Source: DASXZH01 sp036502005 (lineage in GTDB: Bacteria > Armatimonadota > Fimbriimonadia > Fimbriimonadales > Fimbriimonadaceae). From it: 64,000 bases of DNA. The position numbers and the translations under genes were made by a program. Under the pieces are notes generated by a model. The model did no database searches, was not told the DNA's origin, and saw nothing but the letters and a program-made list of their open reading frames with translations. The stretch lies in assembly GCA_036502005.1 (NCBI GenBank), contig DASXZH010000081.1:1-64000 (forward strand), written 5' to 3'. Shown one piece after another: positions 7,568-15,956 of the stretch (position 1 is its first letter; every line of letters starts with the position of its first letter).

Positions 7568-8665
7568 ATGGCTAATATTTCTCGAAGAACTCTGCTCAAA
7601 GGAGCGGGTGCGACCTTGGCGGCAACCGTAGTCCCCAAGGCTCTCGCGTGCGAGGTTTGGATTCAAGGCGAGGTAAACCCGGTGGTGATTTCGGCCGCGA
7701 ACGGGTTTACCGATCTTAACGGCAGCACGGAGTGTTGCGTGGCGCGGGCTTATCGCCTCATTAGTTCAGGCTCGGATGTCTTGGATGCCCTTATCGAAGG
7801 TGTGAATATTGTGGAGTTGGATCCGACCGATGCTTCCGTCGGTTATGGCGGACTACCGAACGCGGACGGGATTGTGCAGCTAGATTCATGCTGCATGCAC
7901 GGTCCAAAGAAATGGGCGGGAGGGGTTGCCGCACTAGAAGGGGTTCGGACTCCTTCGCGGGTCGCCCGAGCGGTGATGCAAAATACCGATAACCACTTAC
8001 TGGTTGGCGCGGGCGCCCAACAGTTTGCTCGAAACATGGGGTTCACGATCGAGGCAGACCTTAACACCGATCTCAGCCACAAGATGTGGTTGGAGTGGAA
8101 GCGGCGCATCGACCCCGAGCACTATTTGAACCCCCTTAAGCGAGATGAGGAGGGTCGGAAATCCGCGATGTCCATGGTTCGTGACGGGCTCATTAATCCG
8201 CTTCATTATTACGGCACCATTAACTGCAACGGAATCAACGAGAAGGCGGAGGTCTGTGGAGTGACGACCACGAGTGGCCTGGCGTTTAAGATCCCTGGAC
8301 GGGCCGGGGATTCACCGATTCTGGGGGCTGGGCTTTACGTGGATGGCGATATTGGCGCGGCCGGTTCCACCGGTCGGGGCGAAGCGAACCTGTTTAACTG
8401 CAGCTCGTTTCTGATCGTGGAGGGTCTGCGCCGAGGCTTGCATCCAAAGGATGCGGGGATGGAGGCATTGAAGCGGGTCGCTTCAAATACCGTTGAGGCG
8501 AGACTGTTGGATAAGGATGGGCATCCCAACTTCGGCCTTCAGTTTTATATTTTGGATAATAAAGGGCGCTATGCAGCGGTGACGATGAAGGGCAAGAACG
8601 TGCCTTTTGCCGTCTGTGACGACAAGGGTCCGAGGCTTGAGCATTGCGAGGTGCTGTTTAGTTGA
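7568..8665 (+). CDS. Tat-exported N4-(beta-N-acetylglucosaminyl)-L-asparaginase (glycosylasparaginase)
   Basis: An Ntn-hydrolase that cleaves the GlcNAc-Asn link of glycopeptides. The N-terminus SRRTLLKGAGATLAATVV is a twin-arginine signal, so the folded enzyme is exported. The family core is clear: GYGGLPNADG, then Thr217 in YYGTINC as the likely autocatalytic nucleophile, then GVTTTSGLAFKIPGRAGDSP and GAGLYVDGDIGAAGSTGRGE, which bind substrate. Usual sequence before the nucleophile is HDT; here it is YGT. 365 residues is the normal size. It is transcribed away from the epimerase and abuts a convergent HAAS gene with one base between stops. Confidence 0.92.
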   Translation: MANISRRTLLKGAGATLAATVVPKALACEVWIQGEVNPVVISAANGFTDLNGSTECCVARAYRLISSGSDVLDALIEGVNIVELDPTDASVGYGGLPNADGIVQLDSCCMHGPKKWAGGVAALEGVRTPSRVARAVMQNTDNHLLVGAGAQQFARNMGFTIEADLNTDLSHKMWLEWKRRIDPEHYLNPLKRDEEGRKSAMSMVRDGLINPLHYYGTINCNGINEKAEVCGVTTTSGLAFKIPGRAGDSPILGAGLYVDGDIGAAGSTGRGEANLFNCSSFLIVEGLRRGLHPKDAGMEALKRVASNTVEARLLDKDGHPNFGLQFYILDNKGRYAAVTMKGKNVPFAVCDDKGPRLEHCEVLFS

Positions 8666-8666
8666 T

Positions 8667-9704
8667 CTAGGCTGAAAGTGGTCTCAGCCAATATTTGATC
8701 CGGCGCCACAAGCGCTTCAAATCTCTAAGAAGAGCCCATAGCAGAAAGCCCAAATTCGTGAGGCACAGCGCTAATCCGCTTAGTTCCAAGGACATGGGCA
8801 GCGCTAGGACTAATCCTATGCGCAGCCTAGTCACCGGTTGAGATTTTATCAACTCGATACTAGCGAGCATATCGCGCCTTCTGCTTATTTTCTGCTGCTC
8901 ATCTAGCTTAACGAGCCGAGCCGATCTACCATTGTTCCAGACATCCATGACATCGGTTAGAGAGGGCTTGAGCTGTCCAGGAAGCAACGAATCTGATCCA
9001 GATTCATGGACGGTTTTAACTCCTGACGGGGTGAGGTAACTGCCTTGAAATTGGATGAAGCTTGGCAGTCGCCCTTCTCCCAAAATCTTCTTGAAGTAGT
9101 CCGTTCCTTGGGTCGTCTCGTCAATGATCAAAGTTTCCTCCGATATTTGAGTCATTACGTCATTTAGGAACTTGGGAAGTTCCTTTCCCGAAACATACTG
9201 CTTGTAAGGAACGGGCGAACCAGAGTTTGAATACTGGCCGACTGGAAAGTTGAACAAACCTATCCAAGGTCCCAGAAGAGCCGTTGTTACGAGACCAAGA
9301 GCCGCGAACTGCCCAATGGTGGGCTTGCGAGAAATAAAACCGGCCGCTATCAATAAAAGATATAGGAACAGCAGGCTCCATAATCCGGCCCATCTTTCGG
9401 AAACCACGAGGAGAGCGACGAGAGATATAGCTGAAGGCCATAAGAACGGACGGGACGCCCTGCTGCGTTCTATTTCCGCGGCAATTCCTTTCGCTAGCTT
9501 CTTCGCTGCTCCAAATTGCTTTAAGAGTTGGCCATATGTTTCGGGATTCGCCAGCTTCGTTTCCTCAAACATCTCACACAGGTGAGCCTCGGTTTCGTTT
9601 AGGACGGCTTTTGATTTCTCTGCGGGGACGCCACGAATATAGAGCTCTTTTTCCAGCTCCTTTGAGTAGCCGCTAATCACCTTCTTGGCGAAGACGTCAG
9701 ACAT
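8667..9704 (-). CDS. HAAS-domain membrane protein, paralogue A
   Basis: 345 residues. The first 80 form an HAAS (permease-prefix-like) domain: YSKELEKELYIRGVPAEKSK, then a helix and FGAAKKLAKGIAAE. These domains pair with PadR regulators and sense or control membrane proteins. Two or three hydrophobic segments follow (about 92-127 and 135-157), then a soluble domain of about 120 residues and a final membrane segment near 300-330. It overlaps its paralogue by 8 nt, which overlaps the PadR gene by 8 nt, giving a coupled three-gene operon. Function of the outer domain is unknown. Confidence 0.7.
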   Translation of the reverse strand: MSDVFAKKVISGYSKELEKELYIRGVPAEKSKAVLNETEAHLCEMFEETKLANPETYGQLLKQFGAAKKLAKGIAAEIERSRASRPFLWPSAISLVALLVVSERWAGLWSLLFLYLLLIAAGFISRKPTIGQFAALGLVTTALLGPWIGLFNFPVGQYSNSGSPVPYKQYVSGKELPKFLNDVMTQISEETLIIDETTQGTDYFKKILGEGRLPSFIQFQGSYLTPSGVKTVHESGSDSLLPGQLKPSLTDVMDVWNNGRSARLVKLDEQQKISRRRDMLASIELIKSQPVTRLRIGLVLALPMSLELSGLALCLTNLGFLLWALLRDLKRLWRRIKYWLRPLSA

Positions 9705-10779
9705 CGGTTACTCTCTTTGCCCCGATCCCGAAAATGGTTTGAGATGCTCTCCAGCGGCGCACCGAACGCACAAGGAACCGAACCAGCAGCCATATCAACC
9801 AACCAACGTTCGTCAATAGTAGCGCTTGGAAACAGTAGGTAACGTTCACAAGGGTAAGTGCAAGAACGTCCATCCTAACCTGGGTTCCAAACGTTTGATT
9901 TCGAACCCACGTCAAATAGCGCAATGAACTCTTCGACCAATTCATTTCGTCGTTGAGTTGGTCAGCCACACGTTTCGCGGTAAATCCATCGGTCCAGGTT
10001 TTTTTCGCGTCCTCGAAATTCGAGACGGTGTCCATTGGTGAAGGTACACCCCCAACTTCCAAGCGGCCCATGGCGTCTGGACTCAAGTAGCCACCATTCG
10101 CCTTGAGAAAGGAAGGTACAAGGGTTTCGGCCTTTCCGCTAGCATAAAAGTCTCCCCCAACCCCAATCTGATTAATGATCAGTTGCCTCTTGGCAATAAC
10201 GTCTTGAGACCGCTTCACAAACCCCGGCACTTCTTGGAGGTTCAGAATCATATAGGGCGGTCCGACGACGCCCGAGGCCGTAAGGTTACCGATCGGGTAT
10301 CCCGTAAATCCCGCGTAGGCGCTGCCCCCAAGGATCATCAAAACGAGGAGAGCACCAAACTGCCCCACGCTGGGCTTTCGCGCAACAAATCCCAGGACTA
10401 ACAGTGCTCCGATCCCAAAGATGACAGTAGCTACGGAGTAGGCGATAGAGCCTGGCCCTGGCTTTCCTCTGTGCAACAGTATTTCAGCAAGAATAAATGT
10501 CACAAGGGCAGGCCACCAGAATTTGCGCGATGCAGCGGATCGTTCACGCTCCTTAGCTATCTCTTTTGCAAGGCTTTTAGCCGAACCGAACTGCCCCATA
10601 AGGTTTTTGTAGGATTCGGCGGTCTCGGGCTTGCGCTCTTCAAACATATCTCGCAAATGCGCTTCCGACTCGCCTAGGACTGCCTTTGTTTTCTCCGCAG
10701 GAACTCCGCGGACGTACAACTCTTTCTGCAGATCGTTTGCATACTGGCTTACCAGATAGTCAACGAGAACCTCAGACAT
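9697..10779 (-). CDS. HAAS-domain membrane protein, paralogue B
   Basis: 360 residues with the same plan as the next gene: HAAS domain at 1-80 (LQKELYVRGVPAEKTKAVLG, FGSAKSLAKEIAKE), paired membrane segments, a soluble region of about 130 residues and a C-terminal hydrophobic segment. The two proteins are clear tandem paralogues but differ strongly in the middle domain, suggesting divergent sensing. It sits directly after the PadR gene with an 8-nt overlap, so stoichiometric production with the regulator is likely. Confidence 0.7.
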   Translation of the reverse strand: MSEVLVDYLVSQYANDLQKELYVRGVPAEKTKAVLGESEAHLRDMFEERKPETAESYKNLMGQFGSAKSLAKEIAKERERSAASRKFWWPALVTFILAEILLHRGKPGPGSIAYSVATVIFGIGALLVLGFVARKPSVGQFGALLVLMILGGSAYAGFTGYPIGNLTASGVVGPPYMILNLQEVPGFVKRSQDVIAKRQLIINQIGVGGDFYASGKAETLVPSFLKANGGYLSPDAMGRLEVGGVPSPMDTVSNFEDAKKTWTDGFTAKRVADQLNDEMNWSKSSLRYLTWVRNQTFGTQVRMDVLALTLVNVTYCFQALLLTNVGWLIWLLVRFLVRSVRRWRASQTIFGIGAKRVTDV

Positions 10780-11119
10780 CTGTGGCCGCCCTTGCTCCGA
10801 TTAGCATGGAGATTGAGTTCGTATAGCGTTGCCAATCCTTTTGATGGGTCTCAAGCCTTTCGGAGCCTTTTTCGGTTAGCGAATAGACTTTGCGGGGCGG
10901 CTTCCCTTCCTGCGGCTGCCACTCGGCTTGAACCAATCCGCTTTCCTCTAGCTTGTGAAGGACGGGATAGATTTGGTTATCTCCCAATTTAAGCAGTCCC
11001 TGTGCTTGTGCCCGAATGCTTTGCGAAATCTTGTAGCCGTGCAAGGGGCCCTCGCGCAGGACCCCCAGCACCATCGCCTCTATCTCATGTTTATATCCCA
11101 CGGATTTATTATATATCAT
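10772..11119 (-). CDS. PadR-family transcriptional regulator
   Basis: 115 residues of winged-helix DNA-binding protein. The PadR signature is intact: VLGVLREGPLHGYKI, then QIYPVLHKLEESGLV and a wing with GKPPRKVYSLTEKGSE. PadR proteins are repressors released by a ligand; those linked to HAAS genes probably control that module. The ATG at 11119 lies inside a palindrome (11113-11131). A GTG at 11101 is a possible alternative start, which would leave that palindrome upstream of the gene. First gene of the PadR-HAAS-HAAS operon. Confidence 0.9.
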   Translation of the reverse strand: MIYNKSVGYKHEIEAMVLGVLREGPLHGYKISQSIRAQAQGLLKLGDNQIYPVLHKLEESGLVQAEWQPQEGKPPRKVYSLTEKGSERLETHQKDWQRYTNSISMLIGARAATDV

Positions 11120-11131
11120 TTTTTATGATAT
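11113..11131 (-). promoter_or_regulatory. Possible PadR operator
   Basis: ATATCAT-N5-ATGATAT, a perfect 7-bp inverted repeat, lies at the start of the PadR gene in an AT-rich patch. Its position suggests self-repression; binding is inferred. Confidence 0.5.
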
Positions 11132-11322
11132 GGTGTCGGATGCGTTATGCGTTGAGCGTTGTGCGTTTAAAACCGAAATAAATTCACCATTGCGAAGAGC
11201 GGCGCGAGCAGTGGGCTAGCGACGCGGCAACCGATTCTCGGATGACAAAAAGTCTTGCCTTGACACCCGGTCGTTTTGCCCCATACGACACACGACATCC
11301 TAATCTGCGTAAACTTCTGCCA

Positions 11323-11808
11323 ATGACACCTTACGCAGAAATTTGGCATCTCACCCGCGAGCGGCTCACCGAGGTTTGCCAGGACATGACGGAGGAACAG
11401 GCCAACTGGCGTCCATTTCCGGGCGGGCATTCGACTATCGAATATCTGTATCACGTCGCTGGTGTGGAGCTTTATTTCACCGAGGTCCTAACCGATACCC
11501 AGCCCAAGGATGAGTATGAGAAGAAGATCTATGCCGCCTTTGCAAACACGTTTATGAAAGAAGGAGAGTTTCCTTTCGCGGGCTCTGAACTGACTCTGGA
11601 GAAGGCGGCGGCAGCTTTGGAATACACGGGCAAGCTGTTTGGACCCCTCATTGAAGCTGGAGACGAGGGAGTGCTTAACAAGCCCCTTATTTCTGCTCAA
11701 GGAGCGAAGACCGATGGCCGTGGGGCTTTTGTTAGGGCAGCCCAGCATTCGGCTTATCACACGGGGCAGATTTATTTGATGAAATGCGATCCGGGATATC
11801 CGGAATGA
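11323..11808 (+). CDS. DinB-family protein
   Basis: 161 residues. The start is placed at ATG 11323 because family homology begins here (MTPYAEIWHLTRERLTEVC); a longer frame back to 11242 adds only low-complexity sequence. The three expected metal-binding histidines are visible: His in TIEYLYHVAGVE, and two in AQHSAYHTGQIY, with the last matching HxxxHxGQ. This is a better preserved DinB protein than the one at 4270. Enzymatic role is unknown (thiol transfer in some relatives). It stands alone, divergent from the PadR operon. Confidence 0.8.
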   Translation: MTPYAEIWHLTRERLTEVCQDMTEEQANWRPFPGGHSTIEYLYHVAGVELYFTEVLTDTQPKDEYEKKIYAAFANTFMKEGEFPFAGSELTLEKAAAALEYTGKLFGPLIEAGDEGVLNKPLISAQGAKTDGRGAFVRAAQHSAYHTGQIYLMKCDPGYPE

Positions 11809-11923
11809 GGCCTTGGGCATTCGGTACTCGGCCTTAGGCGAAGAGTTGGTTTTCATGGCCCTCGTTTTCTGAACGGCAACTGCCACGCTGCTTCCGAGGG
11901 CCCAATGCCTAAAGCCGAGGGCC
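11809..11923. repeat. Dispersed repeat with TTGGGCATTCGG core
   Basis: GGCCTTGGGCATTCGGTACTCGGCCTTAGGCG at 11809-11840 faces a loosely inverted CCGAGGGCCCAATGCCTAAAGCCGAGGGCC at 11894-11923. A second copy of the core and its partner is found at 45579-45696. It follows the DinB stop directly. Confidence 0.55.
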
Positions 11924-12091
11924 GTCCTTAGGTCTAACTGCCTATTAGGAAACTCCACAAACCTCCATGCATGTATCTCCTTCTAGCAACGAAGGATCGA
12001 CATGCAAAGAACAAACAGGACAAACAACTTTTTGGCGACGGCAGTAGCGCCGCGGCACCGACGGGGACGCGTCAGCGCGGGATTCGCACAC

Positions 12092-12334
12092 ATGCGGGAT
12101 AAGCAGGTCCCCCTCCACCTAAAGTTCCTTGCCTTAACCCTCGCCACCTGCTTCACCATTCTGCTAGTGGCGTTTGAAGTGCCGCTTGAGGGCGTTCTAG
12201 CACTCGCCATGCCCATTCTTGGTGTGCCGTTCGATTTGGCGGTAGATGGTCTAGAAGTAGTGGCGCTGCCATTGCTGCTCACGCTGGCCCTGTTGCCGTC
12301 GCTCGTTAAAATGAGGGCGCGACAGTTAAGCTGA
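12092..12334 (+). CDS. Small membrane protein
   Basis: 80 residues from ATG 12092 (an upstream ATG at 12002 would add a basic, non-hydrophobic stretch). Two hydrophobic segments, about residues 9-29 and 44-72, are broken by short acidic turns (FEVPLEG, FDLAVDGLE). No family recognised. The opposite strand is also open here but has Ser/Thr/Arg-rich, shadow-like composition. A terminator-like hairpin follows the stop. Moderate support that it is real. Confidence 0.45.
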   Translation: MRDKQVPLHLKFLALTLATCFTILLVAFEVPLEGVLALAMPILGVPFDLAVDGLEVVALPLLLTLALLPSLVKMRARQLS

Positions 12335-12349
12335 ACGACTTGTGAACGC

Positions 12350-12390
12350 ACAAGGCTCGCGGGTTTTCTTGTTCTCCTGCGGGCCTTCTT
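12350..12390. terminator. Terminator-like hairpin
   Basis: AAGGCTCGCGGG (12350-12361) pairs with CCTGCGGGCCTT (12374-12385) with two mismatches, followed by CTTTAATT. It lies between convergent genes and may serve the plus-strand gene. Confidence 0.5.
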
Positions 12391-12400
12391 TAATTCGATT

Positions 12401-13933
12401 CTAGGCGTTGGGCGTTAGGAATTCAGGCTTTGTCGCCACTGCCTTTTCCTTGCCGGTTCCCTTGCCCGGTGCTGGCAAAGTCGCTGCGGACCCGAACTTC
12501 ACGGTAGCTAGGAATCCGCCTTCAACTTCGTCGACCACAAGCACCCACCGGTTTGCCTGCGCTATGGCGCGGCAAATCGCCAAACCGAGGCCATTGCCGC
12601 CAGTCTTCGCATTTCGGGCAGAATCAGGGCGATAAAATGCCTCCACTTTTTCGGAGCTCCAGTTCGGAATAGGTTCGCACTCATCGAACACTTCCATTTC
12701 TTGGGCATCGGCCGCATTCCGCAAAGTCAACTTGACCTTCTTGCCGCACGTCGCGTATTTCACCGCGTTTTCCAGCAAGTTGCGGGCGAGGATCTCAGCG
12801 TGGTTAGAAATCGAAGGAACAGAAAAATCTTCCGGAGCATCGATCTCGACCTTTAGATCACGGGCAGCAATAGTTGGCTGCAAGTGCTGCAGAGTGGATT
12901 TACAAGCTGAAGTTAGGTTGATCTGATCCTTCTCGCGGAGTTGGTTGTTTTCCAACTGATGCAAAAGCAGCAAACTTTGAACCAAAGATTTGAGCCGGCC
13001 CGATTGTTTCTTGGCCTCTTCGAGTGCTTGCTTATAATCTTCGGCGGGACGCTCTCGGCTTAGGGCCAGTTCCAGATGGCCGGATAAAGCCTGCAACGGC
13101 GTTCTCAGTTCGTGGGAAGCGGCCGCGTAAAAGCGGCCTTTTGATTCGGCGGTATCGGCCATATTTTGAAGAAATACGTTGAGGGTATCAACGAGCTCCA
13201 CAACTTCGGCATCGTTGGAGGGGGCTTCCAAACGCACGTTGAGGTTTTCCGTCGAGGCGCTGGCCGCTTGCTTTGCAAGCTTTCGAATGGGCGAAAGGGT
13301 TAAGCCCACAACGAACCAAGCACCAAAGCCAACGGCAAGGACAACGAACCCACCCATCAGCATAAGGTCCAGTCGGCGTTTATTTAAATCGCGCTCAACT
13401 CCACGGGTGGAGCGAATGGCAAGAGCCACGATACCATGCCCAATGAGATTTCCAGACTGGGTCCAGTTCTCATCCCATTTCTTTTGGAGTGAAGTCTCCT
13501 TCGCCGGGTCACCAAACGGCCTTAAAGCCGGAGAGTCCTGCCTGTTCTGATACAAAATCGTGGGCGGCGTCTCTGGCGGTGGTGGCTGCGAATCTCTGTT
13601 AGCTTGCGAATCATCTCGCCTGGGCCGGCGATCCCTGTGGATCACGAGAATGTAAATGTTCTTGCTCAGAACTTCAGGCGAATTAGCCAGAGCCGTCAGC
13701 TTGGCCTGTATCTGTGGATCCTTAAAATCGGGAGCTTTTTCCGGGTGAGCAGGATCCTGCAGCGCCAACTTGGTCTTGGAAGCGACGTCCTTCAACAGGT
13801 CTTGGCTTTCTAACTCGCCGCTGCTTCGGGCGAGCGCCAGCAGGGTCGTAATTGTGCAGGCCAGTACAATCCCGATGATGATTACGAATCCCGCAGTAGT
13901 GCGGGATCGCATCGATTTGAACCTAAGGGGCAC
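12401..13933 (-). CDS. Membrane sensor histidine kinase
   Basis: 510 residues. An N-terminal membrane helix (14-34), a periplasmic sensor region to about 188, a second helix (190-212), a HAMP linker (213-262) and a HisKA domain with the phosphorylated His at about 274 in ASHELRTPLQALSGH. The ATPase domain shows the N box NLLENAVKYA and the G box GGNGLGLAICRAIAQA. The sensor region is Pro/Arg-rich in its middle. The gene starts 11 nt inside the end of the response regulator gene and is the third gene of an operon whose first gene encodes a Spy-like periplasmic protein. Confidence 0.93.
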   Translation of the reverse strand: MPLRFKSMRSRTTAGFVIIIGIVLACTITTLLALARSSGELESQDLLKDVASKTKLALQDPAHPEKAPDFKDPQIQAKLTALANSPEVLSKNIYILVIHRDRRPRRDDSQANRDSQPPPPETPPTILYQNRQDSPALRPFGDPAKETSLQKKWDENWTQSGNLIGHGIVALAIRSTRGVERDLNKRRLDLMLMGGFVVLAVGFGAWFVVGLTLSPIRKLAKQAASASTENLNVRLEAPSNDAEVVELVDTLNVFLQNMADTAESKGRFYAAASHELRTPLQALSGHLELALSRERPAEDYKQALEEAKKQSGRLKSLVQSLLLLHQLENNQLREKDQINLTSACKSTLQHLQPTIAARDLKVEIDAPEDFSVPSISNHAEILARNLLENAVKYATCGKKVKLTLRNAADAQEMEVFDECEPIPNWSSEKVEAFYRPDSARNAKTGGNGLGLAICRAIAQANRWVLVVDEVEGGFLATVKFGSAATLPAPGKGTGKEKAVATKPEFLTPNA

Positions 13934-14600
13934 GAGAATCGGCCACCCTGTACCCCACGCCTCGAATCGTTTGAATCAATGGCGTATCTGTATTGCGATC
14001 TATTTTCTTTCGCAAATAGCTAATGTAAACGTCGAGCACGTTGTCGTTTCCGTCGAAATCGTATTGCCAAACGTGGTCCACGATCATGGCTCTTGTGAGA
14101 ACCCTTCCTGCGTTGCGCATCAGGTATTCCAGCAGAGAAAACTCCGTTGCGGAAAGGGAAACGGTCGTTCCGCCTCTCGTCACCTGGCGCGTTTCTGTAT
14201 CGAGCACGAGATCGGCAACCTTTAGGCTTCCTCCGGCCGGGTTGCCCCTTCGTAGAAGCGCCCGTATCCGAGCTAGCAGTTCGGCGAGCTCAAACGGTTT
14301 AACAATATAGTCATCTGCCCCGGCATCAAGGCCCTTAACCTTATCTTCCAGGGCATCACGTGCCGTAATGATGAGAATTGGGGTTGCAATACCCGCCTCC
14401 CGAAGGCGGCGGGTTATTTCAAATCCGTTAAGACGCGGAACCATCACGTCGAGCAGAATCAGATCTAGGTCTGTCGCCTTGGCTTGTTCCAACGCAATAA
14501 AACCATCGTCCACGATGCGCGGCGTGTAGCCCGCCTCTTCGGTGGTCTGCTTCAGCAATCTCGCGACGCTTTCGTCGTCTTCAAGGATTAGTAGATTCAA
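13923..14600 (-). CDS. OmpR/PhoB-family response regulator
   Basis: 225 residues. The receiver domain has the acidic pair near residues 8-9, the phosphoacceptor Asp51 in LILLDVMVPR, Thr in IITARD and the conserved Lys in DDYIVKPFE. The C-terminal winged helix ends in YLRKKIDRNTDTPLIQTIRG, typical of OmpR members such as CusR and MprA. It overlaps the kinase gene by 11 nt and the Spy-like gene by 4 nt, so the three are one transcript. It probably activates or represses that operon in response to the kinase. Confidence 0.95.
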   Translation of the reverse strand: MNLLILEDDESVARLLKQTTEEAGYTPRIVDDGFIALEQAKATDLDLILLDVMVPRLNGFEITRRLREAGIATPILIITARDALEDKVKGLDAGADDYIVKPFELAELLARIRALLRRGNPAGGSLKVADLVLDTETRQVTRGGTTVSLSATEFSLLEYLMRNAGRVLTRAMIVDHVWQYDFDGNDNVLDVYISYLRKKIDRNTDTPLIQTIRGVGYRVADSRAP

Positions 14601-15286
14601 CGGCCGCCTGGTTGTCCTGGGTCTCGTCCCTGTCGGCCACCGCCTGGCCTGCTCGCAGAGATTTTCTCAAACTGCGCTTTATTGGCCGGGGTTAGAACGG
14701 CCTCAATGGCCTTCTTGTAGTGATCGGAAAGCGTGTGCATCTTATTTACTTGATCAACCGATGGAGGACCGGTTTCGCCCTTTCGCATGGCTTCGAACTT
14801 GGTTCTCATTTCGGCTACGAGAGCGGATGTCTTGGATTTCTCGGTCGCGTTCAACTTCATCATGGACAGTGTTCTCTCGAAGAGACCACCACCGCCGCCA
14901 CCACCACCGCGTCCACGGCGCATCATGCCACCAAGTCCGCCTGCTGCATTCACTTTGTGCTGCTGAGCGGGGGTTAAAACGGCCATAATCTGCGGCTCGA
15001 CCGATTTCATGATCGCCATGCGCTTATCTCGGCTCTCGGGCCCACGTGGCAAAGCTTGCATCTGGGGCCGAATCCCCTCAAAAATCTTTTTGATCTTGGC
15101 TTGCTGCGTGGCACTTAAGCCGAGCTCTGTGGCCATCCTGGCAACGGGATCAGGCCGGTTGCGTTGACCTTGTCCACCAGGTCCACCCTGGCCGCCTCTA
15201 AAACCACCTTGGGCTAGAGCCGGAACTGCGGCAAAGCAAAGGGCACCTAAGCTAAGGGCCACAACTAACGATTTCGTTTTGTTCAT
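14597..15286 (-). CDS. Spy/CpxP-like periplasmic protein (LTxxQ repeats)
   Basis: 229 residues. AGGAGAGG lies at the right distance before ATG 15286, fixing this start. A signal peptide (NKTKSLVVALSLGALCFAAV, cleaved after ALA) exports it. Four repeats resembling the Spy/CpxP motif follow: LGLSATQQAKI, LTPAQQHKV, LNATEKSKT and LTPANKAQF. Gly-rich spacers flank them, including nine consecutive Gly residues after RRGR. Spy and CpxP are chaperones that also dampen a sensor kinase; coupling to a kinase/regulator pair suggests an envelope-stress or metal circuit. Confidence 0.8.
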   Translation of the reverse strand: MNKTKSLVVALSLGALCFAAVPALAQGGFRGGQGGPGGQGQRNRPDPVARMATELGLSATQQAKIKKIFEGIRPQMQALPRGPESRDKRMAIMKSVEPQIMAVLTPAQQHKVNAAGGLGGMMRRGRGGGGGGGGLFERTLSMMKLNATEKSKTSALVAEMRTKFEAMRKGETGPPSVDQVNKMHTLSDHYKKAIEAVLTPANKAQFEKISASRPGGGRQGRDPGQPGGR

Positions 15287-15362
15287 ATCCTCTCCTATCT
15301 CGCTTTTCAAGGGCCGATAGCGGACCCACCTCCATTCTAAGGATGGATTCTTAAAGCTGGCT

Positions 15363-15402
15363 AATAAAAATAGGGACTGCGCTCGCTTGAGCACAGTCCC
15401 TA
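15363..15402 (-). terminator. Rho-independent terminator after the Fe-S gene
   Basis: TAGGGACTG (15371-15379) pairs perfectly with CAGTCCCTA (15394-15402), with a second GCTC/GAGC stem inside. On the minus strand the stem is followed by TTTTTATTAG. It lies 24 nt after the erpA-like stop. T-rich sequence on the other side makes it possibly bidirectional. Confidence 0.8.
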
Positions 15403-15425
15403 CCAATTTTTAATTTAATTCTAAG

Positions 15426-15866
15426 CTAGTGGCAGCCGCAGCTTCCGCAGCCTCCGCCGTTCTCTAATCCTTCCATTCCTTCCTCGCCGGTGGAGAAAGA
15501 GGATCCGCAGCCGCAGGATTTAACTGCGTTAGGATTCTCGATTTTAAATCCGCCGCCGAATTGGTCGTCAACGTAGTCGACCACTGAGCCGGTCATGTAT
15601 CGCAGGCTCATCTCGTCCACAAAAATCTTAACGTCGTGATCGGTTAGGATCTGATCGCCATCTTCGGGCTCAGAATCATCAAGGGCCATGCCGTACTGCA
15701 AGCCTGAGCATCCGCCGCCGGCAACCCAAACTCGCAAGGCAGCATTTGGTTTTTCTTGTTCCTGAAGGAGGCTTATAAGCTCCTGTGCCGCGCGATCCGT
15801 TAGGGTAACTGGCGAAGTCGCAACCTGCGCCTCGCTGACATTAATTGATTCTTCTCTGATTGCCAT
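15426..15866 (-). CDS. erpA: ErpA/IscA-type iron-sulfur cluster carrier
   Basis: A-type carriers hold a Fe-S cluster and pass it to target enzymes. The three ligands are present: Cys53 in GGGCSGLQYGM and Cys118/Cys120 in SCGCGSS. The usual protein is about 107-120 residues; this one is 146 because of a 20-residue N-terminal extension and a Cys/Gly-rich tail (GGGCGSCGCH) with three extra cysteines and a final His. AGGA lies before the ATG. It is monocistronic by position, with a terminator after it. Complex I in this window would be one likely client. Confidence 0.9.
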   Translation of the reverse strand: MAIREESINVSEAQVATSPVTLTDRAAQELISLLQEQEKPNAALRVWVAGGGCSGLQYGMALDDSEPEDGDQILTDHDVKIFVDEMSLRYMTGSVVDYVDDQFGGGFKIENPNAVKSCGCGSSFSTGEEGMEGLENGGGCGSCGCH

Positions 15867-15956
15867 ATTGATTCCTAAGCTGCTAATAAGTGTAGCCGAA
15901 CAATTGTTAATACGAGAACCTGGTTCCTAATACGGCAAGATTCTCTCACGCCTCAG

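Noticed and set aside
11983..12351. Long minus-strand frame opposite the small membrane protein
   Set aside because: Ser/Thr/Arg-rich composition with no hydrophobic or domain pattern; looks like a shadow of the plus-strand gene.
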